From Timema cristinae (taxonomy: Eukaryota > Arthropoda > Insecta > Phasmatodea > Timematidae), in the NCBI GenBank assembly GCA_039000515.1, contig JBCFYV010011135.1, positions 14,336,376 to 14,400,375 of the forward strand: a stretch of 64,000 bases of DNA, given 5' to 3'. Below, piece after piece: positions 1 through 11,461 of the stretch. The position numbers were made by a program, and so were the translations under genes. Under the pieces are notes generated by a model. The model had not been told where the DNA came from. It was given only the letters and a program-made list of their open reading frames with translations, and ran no database searches. Every line of letters begins with the position of its first letter. The first letter of the stretch is position 1.

Positions 1-519
1 TTACAAAATTAAACATGTTTTTGGCAAAAAAAAGTCTGAATCTTGTAGTATATTTATGCTGAATTCAAATATGTAACTAGTTTTTTTTCTACCATGCATG
101 GATTTTTAGTGATATTACAGGCTAATTCTGATAAAAGTATTTAATCCTATACCGGTACTTTTAAAACATTATTAAAATAAACTTCAAAGTGACAGTTGAT
201 GATTTTCTATTATATTTAGCTTCGGAAACATCCCTCTTTGAGTGCCAGCAATAATTCGTGATCATAGAGAACTCCTCTTTTCAATGATCAAAATATATTG
301 GTGGAAATGTCCCTCGCTGAGGTTCTTGCGGAAGAAATTTAAATGATAGTCCAAGAAATGAATTTTAAGCAACAATTACACCCCATATCTTTGACTGACT
401 GCAGGAGTTAATCCACATTGTCATTGTAGTTCTGTGCTATAAAGTTTCCCAAAAAGTTTCTGTTAACACTTAAGAATGATCCACATGCTGTATTTTCAAA
501 TTGGCTCATTATATCAAGT

Positions 520-1335
520 TGGTATAAATATAGAACAACTTGTTATAGATAAGGAACAAATAGGTATAAAAATAATTAAATGATGTACTTTAACTAAAAA
601 AAAAAGTCTGAATGAATAATGAACAATTCAAAATTAATAATAAATTTGTGAGAGTAAATAAGAAGTATCGTGTTTAAATAGTTAAGGAACATGTCACAAT
701 AGATATTGATCAAGTAGGAATTAAGATGGAAAGAGTAGGACTTAATTAGGAGGAATGAATTTATTAATTCAAAAACAGGTAAAAATAAATAAGAAACAAG
801 TCTGACTAAATAAAGAATAACAAGAGGGAAATAAAAGTGGAAATTCAGATTAAATCGGGAACAAGTTGGAAAAGTAATAATTTGATCAGAATGGATTAAG
901 TATGAGTCAGAATAAATAAAAAATGAGTAAGAATAGAAAAGTATCAAGTAATAATAATTAATATCATGAGTCAATATATATCCAATACAATGAGTAGGAA
1001 TTTGAAAATAAGGTACAAGTTGGAATAAACAAGCAGAAAATAGTTAGAGTAAATAATTAGAAATGAGTCAAAATAGCAAAAAGAACGAATCAGTATAAAT
1101 AAGGAGATAGAATATAAATATTCAAAGTCAGAACAAATAACAAGAAGGAATGATTTGGAATAAGTAAGAGAAGAGTCAGAACAAATGAGGGTGATGGATT
1201 CGGAATCGATAAGAAACGAGTCAGAATAAAAAGGACTGAGTCGAAATAAATAAATATATTTTAGGAAAAAATTTGAAATAATACTAATAAGGAAAGGACA
1301 AGTCCGAATAAATAAGGAACTATTTGGAATATATA
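520..1335 (+). repeat. Degenerate purine-rich tandem array
   Basis: About 800 bp on the plus strand are nearly free of C and repeat variants of GAGTCAGAATAAATAAG and GGAACAAGTTGGAATAAATA at roughly 20-25 bp spacing, too diverged for an exact period. The long minus-strand open frame here (594-974) is a product of this composition, not a gene. Confidence 0.6.
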
Positions 1336-1590
1336 CTGCGTAAGTTAGGGTGTGGAAATCTAATTTTCCTAAGAGGGTCAGCTACAAAAGTTTAGTTGAC
1401 ATTTAGCCTATAGAAATTTTACACACAACACACTGTTATTAGTTCGCTCCAAATTCCCCCTTTCGAAGAGATTTGGTATAAAATCCCACTAGACTTCAAA
1501 CATCCAGGAATGAAGTAAATTGTTTTTGGTCGTAAACTTATCTTTTTTCATATATTTTTAAAATTCATTTTCAGCAGCTCTTTCAGCCAA

Positions 1591-3412
1591 TTATTTTGAC
1601 AATGCCATGAGTAATCGAAATGATTCAATCCTGGCAACTGGAGCAAAAGTATCCACAAAGTCGATTCCTGGTCTTTGGGCAAAGCCTCTTGCGACCACCC
1701 TTGCTTTCCTTCGAAGTAATGTTCCATCAGGATTATACTTGTTTTGGAGAACCACCCTACAGTCGATCACTCTATCGTTGGTCAGTCTATCAACGATTTC
1801 CCAAGTGTCGTTGGCGACCAAGCATCTGATCTCGGAATAGATTGCATCGAACCATTCCTTGTGATATGGCCCCTTCATGGCACTGTCGATGTGAATCTCT
1901 GAGGCGTTCATTGCAACTGGGGCTTTATGAAACGACCCATCTTCCCTGTTGTTGCGCTCCATAGTTTCTTGAGATGATGCAGTGCTTGAATGCCCAGTAT
2001 CTTTATCATATGGCGGATCATTGTTGAGAGCAAGTTTCTGGTCGGCTGCAGGCTGGTATATTTTAGTAGGGCGACCCCTTCTTCCAGTATGCATTAACTT
2101 TGGTCTGCCAGGTCCTCGCTCGACCAGCATGTCGGATTCGGTGCCACCTTGATGAGCTTGTCACTCTCCAATGTTCAGCATGGGGTCATCGTTCACCTCG
2201 AATCCATGAAATGGTTCATCATCTTCCAGAGCGTTCAGACTGATCTCTACGTCCTTTTGCGAGGACTCTTCTTAATTGAACCCTCCTACTTCATGTTGAC
2301 AGGATATTTCTTCTTCTTCAAAAAAGTCTGCAGATGTGCGTCCAGACCCAGGCTTGGCACAGAATCTTATGTCCCTGGAGATACCGATTTTTCGTTCACT
2401 TGGTAGCCATACCGTAGGCCTTGGAACATTCAGAGTAGCAACAAAGACCCCTTTCTTTCCTTTGGGTTTGAACTTTCCTTTATTTGGAGACTTGTAGAGG
2501 ATGATAGCTTTCTCCCCGAATATACGAAGATGCGAGATATTCAGCCGTCTTCCCAACCATCTTTCGTATAGAGTTTCTTCAGACAACCCTTTTGTTGTGC
2601 ATCGATTTCGGATGTGGTTGGCTGTCGCTATGGCTTCGGCCCAAAAGGCCAGTGACATTCCGAACTCCAATAGCTTGCACCTAGAAGCCTCAACCAGAGT
2701 GTGGTTCTTCCTTTCCACGACAACGTTCTGTTGTGGAGTGTGTGGAGTTGTTAAGACGTTGTTGGATGTCTGCACGTTTGAGGATAGAATCCATTTTATC
2801 GTTGCAATATTCTTTGCCATTATCTGATTGAAGAGCTTTTATATTATGCCCTGTTTGATTTTCGGCTAGCTAGATTCTTGAACTCAATGAACTTCTGAGT
2901 GACCTCTCCCTTGTGACCAAGGAGGTAGACTTGACACCATCGACTGTAGTCATCTATGAAGGTTACGAAATAACGTGCACCACCTTGAGATGCTTCCCTC
3001 ATCGGCCCGCAGACGTCAGAATGGATCAACTCCAGAAGCTCTTTTGAGGTTACCTCTTGTTTGGTGAAGGGATTTGATGTTATCTTTCTTCCTAGACAGG
3101 TGTGAGTCATAGAATTTTAAACCGATCACACAGTGGTTCTTGAGCATATTGACCATGTCTCTCAAATTCAAATGACAAAGTCGAGCATGCCAAATTTCCA
3201 ATTCACTTTTGGAAACTTTCGATCCTGTGACCATGCACGCTTGCCGATCGCTTTCACATAAGTGGAATAAATCACCAATTCTATTTGCAACAACTTTAAT
3301 GTCACCGTTTATGCCTTTTATGGTTGCACAATCTTTCTCAAATGTCACTTTGTTTTGTCAACAATTTTTTGCCGCAGAGATGAGGTTCGTTCTGAGGTCG
3401 GGTACATATTAA
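1591..3412 (-). pseudogene. Ty1/copia retrotransposon remnant, integrase and start of reverse transcriptase
   Basis: The minus strand shows pieces of a copia polyprotein in several frames. A pre-integrase segment contains LEIWHARLCHLNLRDMV. The integrase core contains LIHSDVCGP, FVTFIDDYSRW and VVVERKNHTLVEA. The start of reverse transcriptase contains RRKARVVARGFAQRPGIDF and ends near RIESFRLLMALSK at about 1,591. The rest of RT (including the YVDD site) and RNase H are absent. Frame changes and stops show it is dead. It is separated from its gag part by the inverted-repeat element at 3,413-5,418. Confidence 0.9.
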
Positions 3413-3828
3413 GGCCTTGACACAGACTTCGTATCCGTAGGTCCGTAAGAAATCGATGCTACAATATTATCAGATTGCTCTGGCCACGTAAGTCCTTACT
3501 CCGTAGAAGTTGCCCAACTTTAACTTTCTACGAACTACCAATTACAGCCGAGTAAATATGCGCATGTGCCTTGAAATAAAGAAAGAATAGCAGTGATACA
3601 ATCCGTCGCCATGGAAACATACAAAATTAAAAGATGGCTACACGCGGACATATTTCAGAAACATTTTTCTAAAAACCTAAACACCCCAGGATGAGCGGCT
3701 TCTAGGAAAGTGTTTTCTAAGAAATAAGTTCTCAGAAATAATGGCTTTGCTTTTGTAGGTTCAACACCCCTATTATTTGGTTTATACTCCATTTACTAGC
3801 GTCATTACAATTTTTCTAATTGATAAAT

Positions 3829-3971
3829 ATGGATACTAGCGATTTTGAAATGGATTCTCTTCTTATTGATTGTGTTCGGCAAAAGCCTCTTTTGTTTAAT
3901 AAAAAAACTTAAAGACGCTTTAAGAAAGGAAAATGCCTGGCTAAGTATTTCAGAAATCTTTGGGATACCAG
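3829..3971 (+). pseudogene. MADF/Myb-like domain remnant inside the TIR element
   Basis: From ATG at 3,829 the frame reads MDTSDFEMDSLLIDCVRQKP then LLFNKK. After a shift in an A7 run the next frame reads DALRKENAWLSISEIFGIPG, ending at a possible donor (CCAG/GTAAAG). The pattern (leu-ile-x-val, pro-x-leu-phe, asn-ala-trp-x-x-ile) fits the N-terminal half of a MADF domain. It is broken by the single-base shift and short, so the identification is tentative. Confidence 0.5.
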
Positions 3972-4375
3972 GTAAAGTTTTGGCTACAAGTAGGCCTACT
4001 TTTACTTTGGAAGCCAAACCACTTTTTTTAAATGTTGCGATTATTTATGAAAACTAGAGAGAAAAAAACATATGTATGGATAAATAGTTTCTACTCGTAT
4101 ATTTTTTTATCAGAGTGACTCCTTTTTTAGGCAGTTAGAAAATCACCCGAGTTAGAAACATATTTGTAACAGTGGAACCCAAACCTCTCCGTTTTCATCT
4201 TGTGTTTATATTGAATTTAATCATGGACACTAGAAAAAAAAATAGGTTATTTAAATAAATTGTTATCACTCCATATGTTTCTAAGTCCAGTCCTTTATAG
4301 GCACTTATAGAAAATTCATCTGAACTAGAGACATGTTTATACTTCTGTAATACAAACCATTCTTTTTTTCTTAGC

Positions 4376-4575
4376 ACGTCTTACTACCTATTCAGGTGAT
4401 AGGCCTGTATACAAATTACTAATGGGTTAGAGATCAGAAGGGTTGAATTCAGAGGAAAGAATCAGGAAGGTTGAATTCTGAAGAAGTGCATCTGCATTTG
4501 TATAGTGAGAGTGGAAAACCCACCCTCACTGCACCCGACCGGATTTGAACAGCGATTTACCTGTCTTCAGGCTCT
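4376..4575 (-). mobile_element. Degraded tRNA-SINE
   Basis: It carries GTCTTACTACCTATTCAGG (shared tail) and further on CCCGACCGGATTTGAACAGCG, the box-B part of a class II tRNA head in reverse. It is old and interrupted. Confidence 0.6.
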
Positions 4576-4882
4576 ACATGCATAATGTATCTGTTCATAT
4601 ATTTTACTATGTCTAGTCCTTTTTTAGGCACTTAGAAAATCCACCTGAGCTAGGAACATGTTCGCATGAGTGGAATCTAAACCACTCTAGCCAGATTGGG
4701 TGTCATTCTTTCCCCTGGTGTACATTGGCACATGTAATTAATATTGAAATAGGACGTGCAAGTTTGGATAGCCGCAAAGGGCAGCACCACTCATAGGGGC
4801 TACCTAATATGTCAGGCCAAGCCCAAAGTTGTTTTTTAAATAATTCTGCTATTCTAGCATGTAGAAGCATCTTGTCAAATAC

Positions 4883-5120
4883 CCGCCTCGGTGGTGTAGT
4901 TATTTAACGCACTAGATTTGTGTTGATCTTTACTGCCAGAGATGGAGGTTCGAATCTTGCTCAGGTCAACTGGGGGTGGGGGGGTTTCCTAGATAGTTTT
5001 CCACTCTCCCTCCATGCAAATGTGGGTTCACTTCCTCTAAATTCAACCTTCCAAATTCACAACCCATTAGCAAAATTAATACTTAAGTGTACAACCCAAA
5101 CGGGTAGTAAGACACAGTGA
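4883..5120 (+). mobile_element. SINE, class II tRNA (Leu/Ser-like) head, shared tail (family B)
   Basis: It begins CCGCCTCGGTGGTGTAGTTA, has box-B GGTTCGAATCTTG and ends in the shared tail AACGGGTAGTAAGACACAG. Possible 8-bp flank duplication TGTCAAAT / TGACAAAT. Confidence 0.8.
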
Positions 5121-5418
5121 CAAATTCATTATTAATCTTTTCAAATATCCCAAATGTAGTCTATTTTTTATCACACTGTCCTACTTGTTCGGTATATATG
5201 TATATAGATAATTCTTTAATCAGCTGACTGCTTGACGCGCGCTCTGTGCTGTAGATTATTTTCTTTCGAATTTTTTGATTGGATGAAGTCTCTTACCACC
5301 TCATTGGTTGAAACGGTCACATGATTACGGATACAGAGACTGTAATCGCAAGTAGAATTTCTTAAGGAGCACGGAGTAAGGGCCACGGACCTACGGATAC
5401 AGAGTCTGTGTCTGGGCC

Positions 5419-6459
5419 TTAAGGTGTCTTTCAACGTGATAGTCACACTGAGGTGGTGATTTGCACGTCACCTTTAGCTTTTACTTGCGTAGTACTGTCA
5501 TCGGCAAGTTTAAGATTCCCGTACAATTTCTTCGCGCTTGTGAATGCATGTTCATTGTTGCATAAGTGAGATGTGCAACCACTATCAATGCACCAAAGGT
5601 TGTTTATGTTGCTTGATCTTGTAATTTCGTTGTCGACGAAAAAACAATGGCCTCGTCGGCTTTATTTGCCGTTTGTTCGCTCAACTTCTTTTCAAAGAAA
5701 CAATAGCCTCCCTGTGTCCTTTATTTTTGAAAAAGCCGCATTTATAGTTTAGTTGTGGTTTTTGTTTACGTTTCTGTTCGATCCAGCACTACTGCTCATA
5801 CCACCTTTCGGTCGGTTTACGAACTGTTTTACTGACTTGACAAACATGGCGGAACTTCCGTTTTCCGGAGCACGTGCGTTATGTTCTTCCAAAACTTTTT
5901 CACTTTCACCGTTTCAGCGTCGGGTAAATTGTCACGGGATTCGATTGCACAGCGAAAGTTGTCATAACTGCTGGGGAGACTATATAGCAGCATGATCGTC
6001 AACAGGTCGCCGTTTATGTCCACTTCCATTGCTTGCAACTTATACACAGCGTCAAAAAAAGCCAGCCGAGATGTTCAATCACATCGTCGCCATCTTGAAT
6101 CTTGTGTTGTGTGAGATGTTTGAGCAATGTTGCCTTGCAAGCAGGTCCCTTTGATGCGTAGATTGATTCTAGTTTGATCCATACGTCGCGTGAAGTAACG
6201 CATCCTCGAATCTGTTTTAATTCAAATGGATTGATAGGGTTAAATCAACTTTTGCCTTCCGATTGGCCGCTAGCCAAGCTTTGTGTGCCGGCAACAAGCA
6301 CCGAGTTTTCGCCAATCACTTCGGGTTGTGGTATTTCTCCTGACACATATCCCCATGTATCATTTTTTATTAGCAAGGCTTCGGCTTTTATATTTTCCAT
6401 GTATCGTAGTTGTCGCGTGACAACATCTCGAGACGTGTTGAATGCGTCGCGTTCGCCAT
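5419..6459 (-). pseudogene. Ty1/copia retrotransposon remnant, gag and protease part
   Basis: This is the 5' part of the same minus-strand copia element. A start codon at 6,459 opens a gag-like reading (MLSRDNYDTW, then KNDTWGYVSGEIPQPEVIGE in another frame). A degenerate zinc-knuckle (YKCGFFKNKGHREAYC) and a protease active-site segment WCIDSGCTSHL follow. Stops and frame changes occur within the first 100 codons. No LTR was recognised right of 6,460. Confidence 0.85.
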
Positions 6460-7271
6460 TTTCTTAGGCTAACGAATCGTTAACTTCTGCACTTTTTTGA
6501 TTTATAACTTTTCGTTTAATCAAAATATTGTTTCGTTTCTGATCGCGTAACTCGCATAACCTGTTGGGCAGAGTAGTGATCGAAATACACAATATGTATA
6601 AACTATTGCTGACACAATTTATGGTACGACCAGTACATCGCTTTGCTGGAACATGACTAACGGTTTATTATTTGAAAAACCTTTTAAGACTAAATTTATG
6701 AGACATCTGTCGGCGTTATAGTGAACTACAAATGTAACAAACATAAACTTTTGACGATGATAATTGAACTCCAACAGTTTCTTTACCTTTAGTATAGTTA
6801 TTTTTATTTTGTAAACTAAAGGTCTATTCCATGACAATTGATACAATGAAAATACCGTTAGACTTAAATATTCTAATGAGATTTGCCATAGTTGTTATTT
6901 GTCCAATTATAGATAATTTCATAATTTTTCCTTAATTATCTTTTGGTTGAAAATTTTCTTATTTTAAAGAAAAATGGTATTTTTAAGCTTTACCGACTAT
7001 CATGTTTAATTAATCTTCATTTGGAAATATTTTGGGTATGAAATAGAAACCAATTTGAAGGGTTTCCTTTGGGCTTTAAAATTACATATCACATGACTAC
7101 ATAAAGTTTTTTTTTAAAGTTCAGGGTCACCGTGATACAATTTTAATTTCAATTTCTCAAAAAAAAAATAATCTTAACATATTGAAACAAATACACTTGT
7201 TCACTAATTTATTAATGGTATGCATGCCTAATTTCAATATGTGATCACATTCAAATTTAATAGCATTGAGA
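6460..7271. other. Intergenic, nothing recognised
   Basis: AT-rich sequence between the copia remnant and the first family A SINE; no coding potential or repeat match within the window was seen. Confidence 0.5.
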
Positions 7272-7550
7272 GGTGACCTGGTGGTCTAGGGGTAAGGTAT
7301 CAGAGTTCTGTACGGGCGGCCCAGGTTCAATCCTCGGTCCCGGCACAGATTTATCTGATTTCCAAACCCTTCCTTCACCTCTGACAAGACATCTTGTGAA
7401 TGTGGGGAATGCCAGGCCACCACTGTGGTTCGGATTCCACGTTAAACTGTAGGTCCTCCATTTCATCTCACAATCACCCTACCATTACACATTAGCGTAA
7501 TTGCGTATAACCCGAACGGGTAGTAAGACGCGGTGCTAATAATAATAACA
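7272..7550 (+). mobile_element. SINE, tRNA-Glu-like head, shared tail (family A)
   Basis: It starts GGTGACCTGGTGGTCTAGGG with pol III A- and B-box-like segments and ends AACCCGAACGGGTAGTAAG with a (TAA)n tail. It is close to full length (about 275 bp). Flank duplication is weak. Confidence 0.88.
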
Positions 7551-8237
7551 TTGGGGCCATCAAAAAACACATTGACAAAGCTTTTAATCACAAACTCACG
7601 AAAATTAATTTGTGCTCAGTGGCCAAGATTTGAGTTACAAATAATAAATTTGGTATTAAAAACCCAAAAGAATTTTTTTTCTCTTTAAAATGATATTTAA
7701 TGATTTTAGCATGTTGCATTGTGTATGAGACTCCTGACATAAAGGATATTGAACATGACCATCGTTGTGGAACATCATTCTCGGGTGACATAGACGTGAT
7801 GGGACCAGAACATAAAACTGCAAACAAACCTAAAGCGTCCTTGAGGAAAAGTTAATTTAAGTAAGTCCTCCCTCCTTGCTTTCATTTGCAATGAATGGGA
7901 AAAGGATAAATACGTATGTCCTCTGGGTGTTGGTACTGAAAACACATGCTATCAATATAGTGCACTAAACAATGTCATGATCTGCAGACAAATTCCCGAA
8001 AAAAGTTTCATCATCAAGAAGCAAACACTCGGATAGTTTGTCATATTCAGTGCATAGCACAACACACCTCAGATAGGAATGTTGTTTTTCGATGCAATGA
8101 CACAGACATCCTTATTTTGCTCCTGTATCATCAAATGCACTTTCAGAACTGTAACGTGTGAATGGATATTGAACTGGCCTCAAATAACACAGGACGGTTT
8201 ATATACATTACAAATGTTGCAGAAGAACTTGGCGATG

Positions 8238-8488
8238 ACCCGCCTCGTTGGCGTAGTAGGCTAACGCGCCAGTCGTGTTTAGCTCGACTGCTGAGGACGG
8301 GGAGATCGAGGTTCGAATCTCGGTCGGGTGAACTGGGGGTGGTTTTTCCTAAATGGTTTTCCACTCTCCCTCCACGCAAATGCAGGTTCACTTCCTCTAA
8401 TTCAACCTTCCTAATTCCTAATCCATTAGTGTAATTAGTACTTAAAGCGTATAACCCGAACGGGTAGTAAGACGCGGTGCTAAAAAAA
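8238..8488 (+). mobile_element. SINE family B, full length with 12-bp target duplication
   Basis: Class II tRNA head (CCGCCTCGTTGGCGTAG; box B GGTTCGAATCTCG), then the body and shared tail. AACTTGGCGATG occurs at 8,226-8,237 and 8,489-8,500. Confidence 0.92.
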
Positions 8489-8758
8489 AACTTGGCGATG
8501 GTTTGGCTTCTGCTTTATCTGGCCTCCACGCATTTAATGGATCAGAATTTACAACGGCTTTCGCAAGACAAGGAAAGGTTAAACCTTTCGGGATAATATC
8601 TAATAGTGCAGCATATAAGACTTTTAGCCAGTTTAGGAGATATTGTGGACCATGAAAATGACTTATTCACTGGCGCCGAGCAATATATTATTTCCCTGTA
8701 TGGACAATCTTTTTGCATGTCGGTAACACAACAAGATACAGTCTATTCAAAATAAAAT

Positions 8759-8780
8759 GTATGTGTGTGTGTGTGTGTTG
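8759..8780. repeat. (TG)n microsatellite
   Basis: About 11 TG units following TGTATG. Confidence 0.9.
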
Positions 8781-8937
8781 TGCTTGTTTTTGTATCTTAT
8801 GTTTGTTTAGACACAGACCAACAAAAGTATTTAACGGCCACAGTGGCTTGGTCGATTGCTTCAAATAATGTGTTGTTTATTCAATTACAGAGCTTTCTGT
8901 CAAGCCAAGTTTTTTTTATTAATTACGTTTATTAGCA

Positions 8938-9030
8938 CATGGCTTAATCTAATGGGGTAGTGATGAGGAAGGCGGTTAGAAGGATGTGAATCCTCATTTG
9001 CGTGGTGGTGTTGGAAAAACTACTTGACAT
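8938..9030 (-). mobile_element. Degraded SINE fragment
   Basis: Contains AATGGGGTAGTGATGAGGAAG-type body sequence seen at 43.1 kb and 61.6 kb, lacking the tRNA head. Confidence 0.45.
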
Positions 9031-9416
9031 AACACATTGTATGACCAGTTCTCAAGGGGTAACACCGTGTGAGCGTATTTGGCACACCAACAACTAAATA
9101 ATGTAATAATTGGAGACTGGAGTAACAATTAACGATTTGTAATAGTTTTGGAAATAAATGACTTTATTTCAATAAATGTAATGTAGGCCACTGTACTCTC
9201 TTTCATTATATGTAGGCCATTAATTTATTAAATATGTGTAATGTGAAATAGAATAATTTGTAATAAAAAACATATCTTAACTTTTAGTGGACAAATGTTT
9301 ATTTTCATTAAGAATATTTTGAAAAATAAATTTAATTTTTAAATATGTCATAGTACTATAAATATGCTACATATAATATTTCTGTTTAGGGTGTTTTATG
9401 TGGGGGCTGGTTTAAA

Positions 9417-9431
9417 ATATATATATATATG

Positions 9432-9470
<39 letters not shown>

Positions 9471-9472
9471 TT
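9417..9472. repeat. (TA)n/(TG)n microsatellite
   Basis: Alternating TA tracts with short TGTG and single G interruptions. Confidence 0.9.
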
Positions 9473-9545
9473 ATTTGGAAATATTTGCCCCCTCACGGCT
9501 CTAAAACATTCTACTGCCACTGCATCAAGTTAGTTTACTCCATTG

Positions 9546-9836
9546 TCGGTGACCTGGTGGTCTAGGGGTAAGGTGTCAGACTTCTGTGCTGGCGGCCGGA
9601 GTTCAATCCTCGGTCCCGGCACAGATTTATCTGATTACCAAACCCTTCCTTCACCTCTGACAAGACATCTTGTGAATGTGGGGAATGCCAGGCCTCCACC
9701 GTGGTTCGGATTCCACGTTAAACTGTAGGTCCTTCATTTCATCTCACAATCACCCTACCATTACACATTAGCGTAAGTGCGTATAACCCGAACGGGTAGT
9801 AAGACGCGGTGCTAATAATAATAATAATAATAATAA
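9546..9836 (+). mobile_element. SINE family A, full length with 15-bp target duplication
   Basis: tRNA-Glu-like head, body, shared tail and (TAA)n. Flanked by TAGTTTACTCCATTG (9,531-9,545) and TAGTTTACTCCGTTG (9,837-9,851), one mismatch. Confidence 0.93.
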
Positions 9837-10649
9837 TAGTTTACTCCGTTGAAGCAGAACATCTGCTGGCAGCGTGATGGACAACAAAGAAAAAATGGTG
9901 AGTTCAAGACAGCATTAAAGTTAGGACGCCAAGGTGATTGAAGAAGTTTCACCTTTTCTCCGTTGATTAAAAAAACCGTCACATTTCACGTGAAAATATT
10001 CAGAAAAATATGTCACAAACCGAAGCTTTCGTACTTAACTGTCTGTCTCTTCTTAGAATTGCTCACGCCAACCTTGAAAACTTGCTCTTGACTTGAGATT
10101 GAAAATAATGTATTTGGCCGCTTGAATGTGTGTCATAGCATGGTTTGCATCCCGATATGAAACACGGTTAAATCATACACCACGTATTAAAAGAATATAA
10201 ATTTAAATTACATACATAGACAGACTACATAGTTACTAAAGAAATAACGTAAGGAAAAATCTTGAATTTTAAAGACAGTAATTTAAACACAAAATGAGTT
10301 TATGAATTTATAACAAATAAATTACTAAGGTAAAGTGTTGAATTTATGCTAAGTGTTTTATTAAAGATTCGAGCCCCAAACTAATACCCTTAGAAACCAC
10401 AAAAATGCACTTAAAAATGGTGTATTAATGCACTTAAAAAAATACAAACGCAGCTTTTAAAAATGAATAATACATTTAAAATCCTATTATTATTATTCTT
10501 ATCCTATTATGGTAATGGCGGAATTCTTCAAAAGGAGAAATAAATTGATGAATATTGTATAACCAATCTGCCCACTAATAATAATAAAATAGGTAGAACA
10601 TTTGTGTACATCTAAGAATGACATAGTGATAAAAGTAAATCTTAGATTT

Positions 10650-11206
10650 ACCTTTTTCTGCATTGCAATACACAACACAATTTTGGTACCATTTTAGAAC
10701 AAACTTTTTTCATGATTAGATGTTCATGTAAAATTTGTTGAACAATTTCTTTATCGATATTAACTAAATCAGCAATTGCTTGAATGCTCGGGCATCGATT
10801 TTTTCGAAAAATTTCCCTTATTTTTTAAAAATATCAACATCTGTTTTTGATGTGTGAGGATGGCCGGGGCGCTTATCATCTTCGATCTCTTTCCTCCCTT
10901 CCTTAAGCTTTTTAAGCCGATTGAACACTTGACGTCGGTGACCTGGTGGTCTAGAGGTAAGGTGTCAGACTTATGTGCTGGCGGCCGGGGTTCGATCCTC
11001 GGTCCCGGCAAAGATTTATCTGATTACCAAACCCTTCCTTCACCTCTGACAAGACATCTTGTGAATGTGTGGAAGGCCAGGCCTCCACCGTGGTTCGGAT
11101 TCCACGTTAAACTGTAGGTCCTTCATTTCATCTCACTATCACCCTACCATTACACATTAGCGTAAGTGTGTATAACCCGAACGGGTAGTAAGACGCGGTG
11201 CTAATA

Positions 11207-11295
<89 letters not shown>

Positions 11296-11461
11296 ACACT
11301 TGAGCACAAGATAAACAATGATCACCATAAACTTCCTTTAACAAATTGTATGTTTCTGTAGTGGATTTTACACGTTTTACAAGAAACTTCACGTTGAGAC
11401 GTTGCTCACCTTTTACACTCGACATAATTCCGACGGAGCTCATGCACACGGTCCACTTCAA
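10650..11461 (-). pseudogene. Mariner-type transposase remnant split by a SINE
   Basis: Minus-strand reading right to left gives MSSVKGEQRLNVKFLVKRVK, STTETYNLLKEVYGDHCLSC and AQVF. The frame is then broken by the SINE at 10,933-11,292 and resumes as NRLKKLKEGRKEIEDDKRPG and HPHTSKTDVDIFKK, followed by a stop and a further readable piece (MVPKL-like) to about 10,650. This is the N-terminal helix-turn-helix and linker of Tc1/mariner transposase (SETMAR/GVQW-like). The catalytic DDD region is absent. The SINE target duplication lies inside the coding region, so the SINE is younger. Confidence 0.85.
10933..11292 (+). mobile_element. SINE family A with expanded (TAA)n tail, 11-bp target duplication
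   Basis: Head, body and tail as in other copies. TGAACACTTGA flanks it at 10,922-10,932 and 11,293-11,303. The tail carries about 30 TAA units (from about 11,203), the longest in the window. Minus-strand poly-Leu/poly-Ile frames here are artefacts. Confidence 0.93.

Larger units (their letters stand above)
3413..5418. mobile_element. TIR DNA transposon inserted in copia, PIF/Harbinger-like candidate
   Basis: The 2,006-bp segment has inverted ends. Left GGCCTTGACACAGACTTCG and, reverse-complemented, right GGCCCAGACACAGACTCTG both continue into TATCCGTAGGTCCGT, about 34 bp with few mismatches. TTAA flanks both sides (3,409-3,412; 5,419-5,422), so the duplication is TTAA, or TTA/TAA. Inside, a MADF-like coding remnant is visible, an accessory protein type found in Harbinger-type elements. 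TTAA alone would suggest piggyBac. A SINE has inserted at 4,883-5,120. Confidence 0.75.

Noticed and set aside
594..974. 126-residue open frame on the minus strand
   Set aside because: It is Leu/Ile/Phe/Ser/Tyr-rich and caused by the C-poor plus-strand array; no domain and no gene context.
9543..11117. Repeated plus-strand frames beginning [17 protein letters not shown] and similar
   Set aside because: They recur at 9.5, 10.9 and 28.9 kb because they translate the SINE family A sequence; not genes.
11128..11461. Poly-Leu and poly-Ile open frames on the minus strand
   Set aside because: They are translations of the (TAA)n tail of a SINE; only the 5' part of one frame (the mariner remnant) is real coding history.
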